Origin: Reichenbachiella agariperforans
GTDB taxonomy: Bacteria; Bacteroidota; Bacteroidia; Cytophagales; Cyclobacteriaceae
Length of the DNA: 64,000 nucleotides
NCBI RefSeq assembly: GCF_900142205.1
Contig: NZ_FRAA01000001.1
Location: forward strand, 112,889 to 176,888
Direction: 5' to 3'
Within the stretch, counting starts at the first letter, position 1; every line of letters starts with the position of its first letter. Below, one piece after another: positions 8,430 to 15,292 of the stretch. Under the pieces are notes generated by a model that was not told the origin of the DNA, made no database searches, and was given only the letters and a program-made list of their open reading frames with translations. A program made the position numbers and the translations under genes.

Positions 8430-8708
8430 CTAGTTTGCTCCTCCTGCTATGGCTGGAATGATGCTGATTACCGTATCTGCCTCGATGGCCGTCTTTTCAT
8501 TGTCCAACGACTCGATATCGTCTTCTCCTTTGTAGATTCTGATGAAACGCTTGATTTGTCCCTGTGCATCAAATATTTGCTTCTTCAAATCCGGAAACTG
8601 TGTCACCAGATCCTCAATCGCAGACAGGATGTTGTCTCCTGCCACGGCGATAGTCGCCTGATTGTCTGCAAATTTCCTTAGGGGTGTCGGTATGATTATT
8701 TCTGCCAT
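8430..8708 (-). CDS. CysO-like (MoaD/ThiS fold) sulfur-carrier protein with GG-AN tail
   Basis: 92 aa from the ATG at 8708; a longer frame reading upstream overlaps the protease gene and was dropped. The beta-grasp signature is visible: an opening strand IIIPTPLRKF, VAGDNILSAIEDL, then late strands IKRFIRIYK and VISIIPAIAGG. The diglycine that would become the thiocarboxylate is not terminal; two residues, Ala-Asn, follow it before the stop. Such tails are known in QbsE-like carriers, where a JAMM protease trims them. It lies between the JAMM protease (4-base gap) and the activating enzyme (2-base gap). Its likely role is to carry sulfur for cysteine synthesis. Confidence 0.9.
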   Translation of the reverse strand: MAEIIIPTPLRKFADNQATIAVAGDNILSAIEDLVTQFPDLKKQIFDAQGQIKRFIRIYKGEDDIESLDNEKTAIEADTVISIIPAIAGGAN

Positions 8709-8712
8709 GTTG

Positions 8713-9138
8713 TTATTCGTTCGTAATGATTTCCTCCTCAAACTCGTTTTGCTCATTGAGCTGCCAAGACCGTGTGTTTTGTACCACGGTCTCCGAGACA
8801 GAGGCGATGATGTATGAAAAGAAAGGCAAAGCCTGCGCCAGATCATGCACTGAAGGCTCAGCAGGATGCTTGGGGTGTGAGTGATACACTCCCAGCAATT
8901 CCTGTTTGCTTTCAATAGCATATTTTTCGGCAGCCATGTAGTCCTTTGGGTCTACTTCAAACCTTCTTCGTTGATCCCCCACTTTGGAATTTTCCAATGG
9001 GGTGTATTCTGTCACTTTTTTGGCTTCACCAGCCGACTCTCCAAAGAAAAAGCCTACGCATTCGTTGGGAAAATCTGCCAGGGCATGCCTGTGCATAGAA
9101 GCCAATATTTCGTGATCGACTATGACTTTTTTACTCAT
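8713..9138 (-). CDS. JAMM/MPN+ metalloprotease, Mec+-like
   Basis: 141 aa, a single JAMM domain. The zinc signature is complete: Glu in FPNECVGF (about residue 27) and HSHP-KHPAEP-SVHD (HxH-x7-Sx2D). Mec+ of Mycobacterium cleaves cysteine from the C-terminus of CysO, and QbsD-type relatives trim a dipeptide from a carrier. Both jobs make sense here because the neighbouring carrier ends in GG plus two residues. The start codon overlaps the cysM-like stop by one base (TGATG), so the two genes are translationally coupled. Confidence 0.92.
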   Translation of the reverse strand: MSKKVIVDHEILASMHRHALADFPNECVGFFFGESAGEAKKVTEYTPLENSKVGDQRRRFEVDPKDYMAAEKYAIESKQELLGVYHSHPKHPAEPSVHDLAQALPFFSYIIASVSETVVQNTRSWQLNEQNEFEEEIITNE

Positions 9139-10067
9139 CAGAATAGTGATTTGATGATTTCGCTGTATTTCTCCGCATTGTCAGGGAAAAGTGTCACGAT
9201 GACTCCCTCCTCGATCTCATTGGCTAGATCGATTGCCCCTTTGAGGTTCGCTGCAGAAGATGGACTCAGTAGAATCCCCTCCTTTTTAGCCGTCTCTTTG
9301 AGCATATCATAAGCATCATAGGTATCCACGTGCTTGATTGCATCGACCAGTGAAGTATCATAAATACCCGGCACCTTGGCCGTCTCCATGTCCTTCCATC
9401 CCTCCAATCCGTGCAATGCACCATCCGGTTGCAATCCGATCGTTTGGATGCTAGGGTCGCGTTCCTTGAGGTACTTGCTGATCCCAGTAAACGAGCCCGT
9501 AGTACCGAGTCCTGTCATGAAGTGCGTGATGCTATCTCCCAACTCCTCAAATATCTCAGGTCCTGTCCCTTCGTAGTGGGCTTTCCAGTTGTTCTCGTTG
9601 TTGTATTGATTGGCGAGAAAGTACTTGTCCGGCTCGTTATTGTACATCTCGTGCGCCTTGGCCTCCGACTCATCGGACGAACCAAACTTCGATGTATAGA
9701 CGATGTTGACACCCAAGCCTTTGAGCAACTTCTTGCGTTCCCATGATGCATTCTCAGGGAGGCAAATCGTCACAGGAATCCCCAGCCGTGCACATATCGT
9801 CGCATATGCCAAGCCCGTGTTCCCACTGGAAGCATCTAGTAGCGTTTTGCCTGTACCGAGTTCACCACTCTCCAGCGCCGCTTTGATGATTTGGTAAGCG
9901 GGTCTGGTCTTGACACTCCCGCCAAACTGCATCCATTCCATTTTGGCATAGATCTTCACCTTTGGCTTAGGAGACAAATGCTGAATTTCGTACAGGGGTG
10001 TATTGCCGACATACTTGCCCAGCGTTGTGATACTTTTAAATACTTCTGATTCTTGATTGATCACCAT
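9138..10067 (-). CDS. cysM: Cysteine synthase CysM-like (PLP-dependent)
   Basis: 309 aa of fold-type II PLP enzyme. The Schiff-base Lys is in FGGSVKTRPAY (about residue 52), the substrate loop is DASSGNTGLAY, and the PLP phosphate loop is GLGTTGSFTG. These enzymes replace the side-chain leaving group of O-acetyl- or O-phosphoserine with sulfide or a thiocarboxylate. Next to a CysO-like carrier, a JAMM protease and a MoeZ-like activator, it most likely uses carrier thiocarboxylate, as mycobacterial CysM does. Which serine ester it uses cannot be read from the sequence. It is the first structural gene of the operon, 20 bases after the attenuator terminator. Confidence 0.93.
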   Translation of the reverse strand: MVINQESEVFKSITTLGKYVGNTPLYEIQHLSPKPKVKIYAKMEWMQFGGSVKTRPAYQIIKAALESGELGTGKTLLDASSGNTGLAYATICARLGIPVTICLPENASWERKKLLKGLGVNIVYTSKFGSSDESEAKAHEMYNNEPDKYFLANQYNNENNWKAHYEGTGPEIFEELGDSITHFMTGLGTTGSFTGISKYLKERDPSIQTIGLQPDGALHGLEGWKDMETAKVPGIYDTSLVDAIKHVDTYDAYDMLKETAKKEGILLSPSSAANLKGAIDLANEIEEGVIVTLFPDNAEKYSEIIKSLF

Positions 10068-10086
10068 TGTTTTAGTTTATTTCAAC

Positions 10087-10119
10087 AAAAAAGCCTTTCC
10101 TCGAAAGGGAAAGGCTTTT
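10087..10119 (-). terminator. Intrinsic terminator in the cysM leader (attenuator)
   Basis: On the minus strand a 12-bp stem AAAAGCCTTTCC / GGAAAGGCTTTT closes a 7-base loop and ends in six T. It stands between the leader peptide and cysM, 20 bases before the cysM start and after no annotated full-length gene, so it would block cysM transcription unless overcome. Confidence 0.9.
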
Positions 10120-10166
10120 AAATATTTTGATCTCTGACGAGCGTTTATTTAAATCTATACTTTCCC
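10107..10166 (-). promoter_or_regulatory. Candidate antiterminator pairing in the cysM leader
   Basis: Minus-strand GGGAAAG (10166 to 10160) is complementary to CTTTCCC (10113 to 10107), which forms most of the 5' arm and first loop base of the terminator. Pairing would break the terminator. The GGGAAAG arm begins 10 bases past the leader stop codon and 19 bases past the last Cys codon. A ribosome at the stop would cover it, while one stalled on Cys codons would leave it free. Confidence 0.6.
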
Positions 10167-10176
10167 ACAAATCACA

Positions 10177-10233
10177 TTATGAAACGCAACAACAGCAATC
10201 TGCCATCCTCATCGCTTTCTTGAATGTGTCCAT
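10177..10233 (-). CDS. Cysteine-rich leader peptide, 18 aa
   Basis: Reads MDTFKKAMRMADCCCCVS then TAA. Four consecutive Cys codons (TGC TGT TGT TGC) occupy 10197 to 10186, just before the stop. Cys is a rare residue, so four in a row in an 18-codon ORF ahead of a cysteine-synthesis operon is hard to explain except as a ribosome sensor of charged tRNA-Cys. A weak -7-like AATTTTTG (10306 to 10299, minus) could give a transcript that begins about 60 bases upstream. A longer in-frame extension to 10368 exists but is not needed. An alternative is a tiny metal-binding peptide. Confidence 0.75.
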   Translation of the reverse strand: MDTFKKAMRMADCCCCVS

Positions 10234-10436
10234 GGTACTGATTTTATTCACTTTCTTTTGTATTAAAAAGGGTTCAACGCAATGTTCCGCTATTCGATCA
10301 AAAATTGCTAGTTTTTTCGTTAGAAATTTTGGTCGAGAATCAAGAGTTAGATTCAAGAACTGATTCACTTAGCGCACAATCGTTTCGTGAGCACACGAAA
10401 CAGAGCGGTAAACTTTCTCACTTTTAATTCCCCTCT

Positions 10437-11630
10437 CTAAGCTCTCGCTAATACGCGACTAGAAATCTCATCGCCGATCGCCAGCGACGAAGTAGCTGCG
10501 GGTGATGGTGCATTGCAGACATTGACGAAGTGCTCGTCTTCGAGAATCTGAAAATCATCCAACAGCCCTCCGTTTCGATCGCAGGCTTGCGCACGGACAC
10601 CTGCCCCGCCTACTTCCAGATCAGACTCTTGGATCTCTGGGATGAGCTTTTGTAGCGCCTTGGTAAAAGCCGTCTTGGAGAACGAACGATACATCTCACC
10701 AAACCCTGTCCGCCAGTACTTGGCAGCTACTTTTTGAAAACCTGGCCATGCCAGTGTCTCTGCCAGTTCGGCTAGATTGATATCCGACTTCTTGTAGCCC
10801 TCCCTCTGAAAAGCCAAAACGGCATTGGGACCTGCCTCTACCCCTCCGTTGATCATTCGCGTAAAGTGCACACCTAGGAACGGGAAGTTCGGATCAGGCA
10901 CCGGATAAATCAAATTCTTGACCAGATGCTGACTTTCCTTCTTGAGTTGGTAGTACTCGCCCCGAAAAGGCACGATCTTTAGATCGGGCTTGAGAGGCGT
11001 CATCTTGGCTACCTTGTCCGAGTACAAGCCGGCACAGTTCACGACCAACTTGCCTTCGAAATCTCCCTTGTCTGTCACGATGGTTTGTACCTGTGGTGCA
11101 GCATTGATTTTGACTACCTTGTGATTGTAGTGTATTTCTGCGCCTGCTGCGAGTAGTTTTTCCTCTAGCTTCTTACATACAGCCGTATAATCGATGATCC
11201 CAGTCTGAGGGACGTAGATCCCTTTGACACCATTGACGTGCGGCTCGTATTCTTTGAGTTGATCCTGGTCCAACCACAGCATGTTCGTCAGGCCGTTTTG
11301 TTCGCCACGCTCGTGTAGTGTAGTCAGGTACGGCACCTCAGCCTCGTCGGTAGCCACGACAATCTTGCCACACAGATCGTACTTAATTTCTTCTTTTTGA
11401 CAAAAGTCCAAAAGCAAATGGTAGCCCTTGATACAATTGGTAGCTTTCAAGCTCCCTGGCTTGTAGTACAAGCCCGAATGGATCACACCACTGTTGTTGC
11501 CCGTCTGGTGCTTGGCTGGGCCTGACTCCTTTTCCAAAATAGCAATAGAGGTATTGGGAGCCTTTTCGAGGATCTTCCAAGCGCTAGCCAATCCTACGAT
11601 TCCTCCGCCGATGACGATGACATCTTTCAT
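10437..11630 (-). CDS. lhgO: L-2-hydroxyglutarate oxidase
   Basis: 397 aa from the ATG at 11630, chosen because it puts the dinucleotide-binding strand MKDVIVIGGGIVGLASAW at the very N-terminus; the upstream extension is not family-like. This is a DAO-superfamily flavoprotein that oxidises L-2-hydroxyglutarate to 2-oxoglutarate and passes electrons to the membrane quinone pool. Supporting motifs are HQTGNNSGVIHSGLYY (substrate/FAD loop) and, near the end, VGGAGVRAQACDR with a final GDEISSRVL. The length matches LhgO (about 400). It is monocistronic; the space before the cysM leader holds no gene. Confidence 0.93.
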   Translation of the reverse strand: MKDVIVIGGGIVGLASAWKILEKAPNTSIAILEKESGPAKHQTGNNSGVIHSGLYYKPGSLKATNCIKGYHLLLDFCQKEEIKYDLCGKIVVATDEAEVPYLTTLHERGEQNGLTNMLWLDQDQLKEYEPHVNGVKGIYVPQTGIIDYTAVCKKLEEKLLAAGAEIHYNHKVVKINAAPQVQTIVTDKGDFEGKLVVNCAGLYSDKVAKMTPLKPDLKIVPFRGEYYQLKKESQHLVKNLIYPVPDPNFPFLGVHFTRMINGGVEAGPNAVLAFQREGYKKSDINLAELAETLAWPGFQKVAAKYWRTGFGEMYRSFSKTAFTKALQKLIPEIQESDLEVGGAGVRAQACDRNGGLLDDFQILEDEHFVNVCNAPSPAATSSLAIGDEISSRVLARA

Positions 11631-11741
11631 GTGTGGTCTGATAATGTGTGATAAACTGAGGCTCGAAATTGAGCAAAGAATCAACGAAATGCAAGTATGA
11701 TGCCTCCAGAACTACTCGATCTATAAGGGCACTAAAGATTA

Positions 11742-12194
11742 CTACCCCAGAATCTGAGCTGTGTGTTCTTTGGTTTTGACTTTTCCGATGATCTCGGAGA
11801 TGACACCTTGCTCGTCGATGACGAAAGTCGTACGAAATGTCCCCATGTATTTGCGACCGTACATCTGCTTCTCGCCCCAAGTACCAAATAAATCATGAAC
11901 CACCTTGTCCGTATCTGCCAATAGATCGAAAGGCAACTCATGCTTATCGATGAATTTCTGATGAGACTTTTCGCTATCCGAGCTCACGCCTAATACTTCG
12001 TATCCTTTGGCCATAAGGTCTTGGTAGTTGTCCCGGAGGTTACACGATTGCGTGGTACATCCTGGTGTATTGTCTTTGGGATAGAAATAGAGTACTAACT
12101 TTTTGCCTGCATAGTCTGACAACTTAATCGTTTCGCCTTTTTGATTTACTCCTTCGAACGCCGGCGCAGCGTCTCCTACTTTCAATTCTGTCAT
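11742..12194 (-). CDS. bcp: Bcp/PrxQ thioredoxin-dependent thiol peroxidase
   Basis: 150 aa. The peroxidatic Cys is in NTPGCTTQSCNLRD, with the second Cys five residues later, the atypical 2-Cys arrangement of PrxQ. It removes peroxides in the cytosol with thioredoxin as reductant. LVLYFYPKDNTPG and the late GKYMGT-like strand are typical of the family. It ends the run kinase-regulator-bcp on the minus strand: the response regulator stop is only 1 base upstream, so all three are probably one transcript and Bcp output may follow the same signal. Confidence 0.95.
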   Translation of the reverse strand: MTELKVGDAAPAFEGVNQKGETIKLSDYAGKKLVLYFYPKDNTPGCTTQSCNLRDNYQDLMAKGYEVLGVSSDSEKSHQKFIDKHELPFDLLADTDKVVHDLFGTWGEKQMYGRKYMGTFRTTFVIDEQGVISEIIGKVKTKEHTAQILG

Positions 12195-12195
12195 A

Positions 12196-13257
12196 TTAGT
12201 ATCCTCTTGATATAATCACTGCTAACTCATCCGCATCTACCAGTTTGATCTTGTTGGACTGGATATCAATGAGCCCCTCAGTTTTGAAATCCGACAAAGT
12301 ACGGATCACAGACTCGGGGGACGTTCCCACAATATTAGATAAATCCTCACGGGAGATCGCAAAAGATTCAGTTTCATTGCCATACTTTTTCTTAACCGAC
12401 AGGAGTGCCTCTGCGACACGCTGACGAACAGAATTGTAGGCTAGATGAAGCATCTTTTCCTCCATCTCTAGAATGTTCTTAGAGAGGATTTTGATAAAAC
12501 TACTGGCTACTGCTCTGTCCTTGTAGATGAGCTGCAAAAAGTCGTCCTTAGGAATAAAATATGCTTCGACGGGCTCAGTAGCCATAGCTCCTTCGCTGTG
12601 ATCAGACTGGGTGATGAGGTCGTTAAATCCCAAGAACTCCTCTGCACCATATAACCCTGTGATTAATTCCTTACCATCAGAGTTGGTCTTGTAGGTTTTA
12701 ACTTTACCTGACTTGATATAGATCAGATAATTTGGATAATCCCCTTGATGATAGAGGTTCATTTTTTTCTTATACTCTCGTAGCTTTTTCTCGTGTGAGA
12801 GTGCTTTGAGGCTGCTGATTTCTTTGGCATCATGAAAGAAGTCATCTAAACCCGACACACTGGTTTCATAGTCCTTTTGCATCTGGCGGGTACGATTGAT
12901 CCGTGCCTCTACCGCATCGAGCAGCTCCACATCGTCATAGGGTTTAGTCAGATAGTCGTCCGCGCCTAGGTTCATTCCCTTGCGCATATCAGACTTCTCA
13001 GCTTTGGCTGTTAAAAAGATAAACGGAATGTGTGAGGTCTCAGGATTTCTCATCACAATGTGTAGCACACCATATCCATCTAATCCTGGCATCATGATAT
13101 CACAGATGATCAGATCAACGGTATTGTTTTCTCTGAGCATGGTGACCCCCTGTTTACCATCAGCTGCGGTGAGAACTTCATATCCTGCGAGTTCTAGAAT
13201 CTCTGCGGTGTTTTCCCGTACACTGTCATTGTCTTCGATGAGTAAAATTCTTTGCAT
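12196..13257 (-). CDS. REC - cyclic-nucleotide-binding-like - Crp HTH response regulator
   Basis: 353 aa. Residues 1-120 are a receiver domain: acidic pair ED at 8-9, phospho-acceptor Asp in ICDIMMPG (about 53), and the conserved Lys in LTKPYDD. Residues about 160-270 form a CNB beta-roll (YLIYIKSGKVK...). Residues about 290-350 form a Crp-type winged helix, with REDLSNIVGTSPESVIRTL as the recognition helix. It therefore joins phosphorelay input to Crp/Fnr-type DNA binding. No Cys cluster for an Fnr iron-sulfur centre is present. Its kinase lies 4 bases upstream. Candidate target palindromes occur upstream of uspA and ccoNO. Confidence 0.93.
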   Translation of the reverse strand: MQRILLIEDNDSVRENTAEILELAGYEVLTAADGKQGVTMLRENNTVDLIICDIMMPGLDGYGVLHIVMRNPETSHIPFIFLTAKAEKSDMRKGMNLGADDYLTKPYDDVELLDAVEARINRTRQMQKDYETSVSGLDDFFHDAKEISSLKALSHEKKLREYKKKMNLYHQGDYPNYLIYIKSGKVKTYKTNSDGKELITGLYGAEEFLGFNDLITQSDHSEGAMATEPVEAYFIPKDDFLQLIYKDRAVASSFIKILSKNILEMEEKMLHLAYNSVRQRVAEALLSVKKKYGNETESFAISREDLSNIVGTSPESVIRTLSDFKTEGLIDIQSNKIKLVDADELAVIISRGY

Positions 13258-13261
13258 AGTG

Positions 13262-14500
13262 TTATTTATTCAAAATAATGGTAAACGTCGATCCTGTTCC
13301 TTCTTCGCTCTCAAAGCGAATATCGGCTTCTAGTAAGTCCAAGTATTTCCGGACGATATTCAGCCCAAGTCCAGTCCCTTGTATATGGTGTGAATTGTGC
13401 GCTCTAAAAAACTTATCAAACAAGTGCTTTTGATCATTTTCAGGTATCCCTATCCCCTGATCGATCACAGACAGTTCTACTGTTTTATCGAGATCTGTCA
13501 GCACCACCCGAATCTGACTGCTCGAATACTTGATGGCATTAGAGATGAGATTGGTCATCACCTGTCGCAACATCAAGGGGTCTGTATTCATGATGCAGTT
13601 AGTCTCTATGGTTTCTAAAACTATGTCTTGCCCGTCCTTTGCCACTGTTGCTAGTTCATCGCTGAGTTCGTCTAAGAAAGCGACCATTTCCAGCTGAGCG
13701 AGTTCTACGCGCATTTTGCCGGCATCTATCTTTTCTAGGGAGAGAAATTCATTAAGAATACTAGTCAGCTCCGTTACATTGGACTTAATACGACCGATAT
13801 GTTTGTCTCGGTTGGGTTGGGTTTCGGTAGTCGTATACTTGCCGATCAAAGAAGCAGAAGACAATATCGTGCTCAGTGGAGTTCTGAACTCATGAGAAGC
13901 CATAGACACAAAGCGGCTCTTCAGTTCGTTCAACTCTTTTTCCTTCGACAAAGCCTTATTGGCTTCCTTTTCCGCTTTGATCCTTTCTTTAACTTCCTCC
14001 TCTAGGTGTTCATTAGTCTTTTTAAGATCAGTGACAACATCCGCTAGCTCTTGGGTTCGCTCCTGTACCCGTTTTTCTAATTCTGCTGCATACTCGATGA
14101 GCTGCTCTTCGCTCCGTTTGAGCGTCAGCTCAAATTGCTTTCGTACCGTGATATCAATGATATGAGCAATCACGGCATTCTTACCGTCTATAGTGGCCGG
14201 ATTAAGACTAATCTCTACGGGGAATGTAGAGCCATCCTTTCGCAGTGCTGTTAGATCTCTTCCTACTCCCATTTGTTTGGTTACAGGTGCCGAAACAAAA
14301 CCCTTGTAATGCTCACGATGCTGTTTCCTGATCTCCATCGGAACAAAATCCTCGATAACCATCCCCAACATCTCATCATGATCGTAACCAAAAAGAGATT
14401 CACACTGCGGATTGGCCAAAATAATTTTACCCTCACTTACGACCAGTATTCCTTCGACACAGGAGTAGTATATTTCGCGATAGGCGTCTGAGTTGTTCAC
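13262..14500 (-). CDS. PAS-domain histidine kinase
   Basis: 412 aa, no membrane segment. Residues about 5-125 are a PAS domain (VEGILVVSEGKIILANPQC...), followed by coiled coil. HisKA carries the phospho-acceptor His in SMASHEFRTPLST, and the HATPase has N (NLISNAIKYS), DQGIGIPE and GTGLGLNI boxes. It starts at a GTG (14500); an in-frame stop lies 30 bases upstream with no ATG between. The PAS ligand is unknown, and no obvious heme His was identified. With the downstream REC-Crp regulator it forms a two-component system divergent from the cbb3 cluster, which suggests an oxygen or redox input as in FixL-FixJ/K circuits (inference). Confidence 0.93.
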   Translation of the reverse strand: MNNSDAYREIYYSCVEGILVVSEGKIILANPQCESLFGYDHDEMLGMVIEDFVPMEIRKQHREHYKGFVSAPVTKQMGVGRDLTALRKDGSTFPVEISLNPATIDGKNAVIAHIIDITVRKQFELTLKRSEEQLIEYAAELEKRVQERTQELADVVTDLKKTNEHLEEEVKERIKAEKEANKALSKEKELNELKSRFVSMASHEFRTPLSTILSSASLIGKYTTTETQPNRDKHIGRIKSNVTELTSILNEFLSLEKIDAGKMRVELAQLEMVAFLDELSDELATVAKDGQDIVLETIETNCIMNTDPLMLRQVMTNLISNAIKYSSSQIRVVLTDLDKTVELSVIDQGIGIPENDQKHLFDKFFRAHNSHHIQGTGLGLNIVRKYLDLLEADIRFESEEGTGSTFTIILNK

Positions 14501-14553
14501 ATTAATTTGAGTTTTGTCTCGACAAATCTACTTAAATGACTCTCCCAACAAAG

Positions 14554-14565
14554 TGACATGAATCA
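14554..14565. promoter_or_regulatory. Candidate Crp/Fnr-type operator in the kinase-uspA intergenic region
   Basis: TGAC-ATGA-ATCA, an imperfect TGAT-N4-ATCA palindrome. Its centre is 51.5 bases before the first base of the -7 element at 14611, almost the same distance as at ccoNO. Confidence 0.5.
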
Positions 14566-14610
14566 TATTTTCTACTGATAGCAGTCCTTATGCAGAAAAT
14601 AAAGCGCTAG

Positions 14611-14618
14611 TAATTTTG
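14611..14618 (+). promoter_or_regulatory. -7 promoter element of uspA-ccoI operon
   Basis: TAATTTTG is an exact TAnnTTTG match, 22 bases before the uspA ATG. TTATG at 14588-14592 is a weak -33 candidate. Confidence 0.6.
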
Positions 14619-14640
14619 GAGACAAGACAAATCAACTAAC

Positions 14641-15276
14641 ATGGATTTCAACCCATTACATATTCTTGTCCCGATAGATTTTTCGGACACATCGCTGACA
14701 GCCATTCAGTTGGCTCACAGATGGTCCAAAAGTCTAGATGCTCATGTAACTCTGGTACATGCCTACCGCATGATCTCAGAGACCGAGGACACACGCCGGC
14801 TCAGCGCGGTAGAGCTCAAGCGCCAAATCACATCCGACTGTCAGGACAAGTACCTAGCCTTACAAGCCAAACTAGATTTCGCCATCCCAAAAGACTGGCA
14901 ATTCATGCTAGAGCCTGGGTTTACTTACCATATATTAGATAAACTGACACTGTCAGACACAGGCCATATTATCCTAAATGCTGTACCAACTCACCTGTCA
15001 TCACATCAATATGAAGAAATCACCTCAATGGTTCAAGCCACTAATACCCCTATCCTCTTGATTCCTGAACGATACAATTCCCCACCTGATAGTGAGGTAA
15101 ACACTCCTTTATCTGTATTCACAAGAGAGGTCTTTGCTAAAAAAGCGCATACCTTCCTTCCACTAATAGCCAGTACCCCTGACAGCTTGGTTCTGATCAA
15201 ATCGAATCATACTGACAGCCAACAATTCATCTCCTTATTTAGTCCAAACACTGTAAGAATCGCTAATTTTAACTGA
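14641..15276 (+). CDS. Universal stress protein-like, second domain degenerate
   Basis: 211 aa. The first 140 residues are a Usp fold (HILVPIDFSDTSLTAIQLAH, then VTLVHAY, ending TPILLIPERY). The remaining 70 residues are too short for a second full Usp domain, and the ATP-loop G-x2-G-x9-G(S/T) typical of ATP-binding members is not visible. Bacteroidota cbb3 clusters often include such genes (family context). It is the first gene of the microaerobic run; ccoI starts 17 bases after its stop. Role in the cluster unknown; perhaps stress signalling at low oxygen. Confidence 0.8.
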   Translation: MDFNPLHILVPIDFSDTSLTAIQLAHRWSKSLDAHVTLVHAYRMISETEDTRRLSAVELKRQITSDCQDKYLALQAKLDFAIPKDWQFMLEPGFTYHILDKLTLSDTGHIILNAVPTHLSSHQYEEITSMVQATNTPILLIPERYNSPPDSEVNTPLSVFTREVFAKKAHTFLPLIASTPDSLVLIKSNHTDSQQFISLFSPNTVRIANFN

Positions 15277-15292
15277 TGGAATCCCCTCGTCT

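Noticed and set aside
8430-8921. Longer 163-codon form of the sulfur carrier
   Set aside because: The extra 71 residues overlap the JAMM gene in another frame and are not carrier-like; the ATG at 8708 gives the normal 92-aa size.
10127-10363. Plus-strand ORF of 78 codons over the cysM leader
   Set aside because: It is antisense to the leader peptide and terminator, has no family features, and starts beside the hairpin.
10120-10436. SAM or other metabolite riboswitch in the cysM leader
   Set aside because: The leader has a terminator but no conserved multi-helix riboswitch core could be fitted, while the Cys-codon ORF and antiterminator explain it better.
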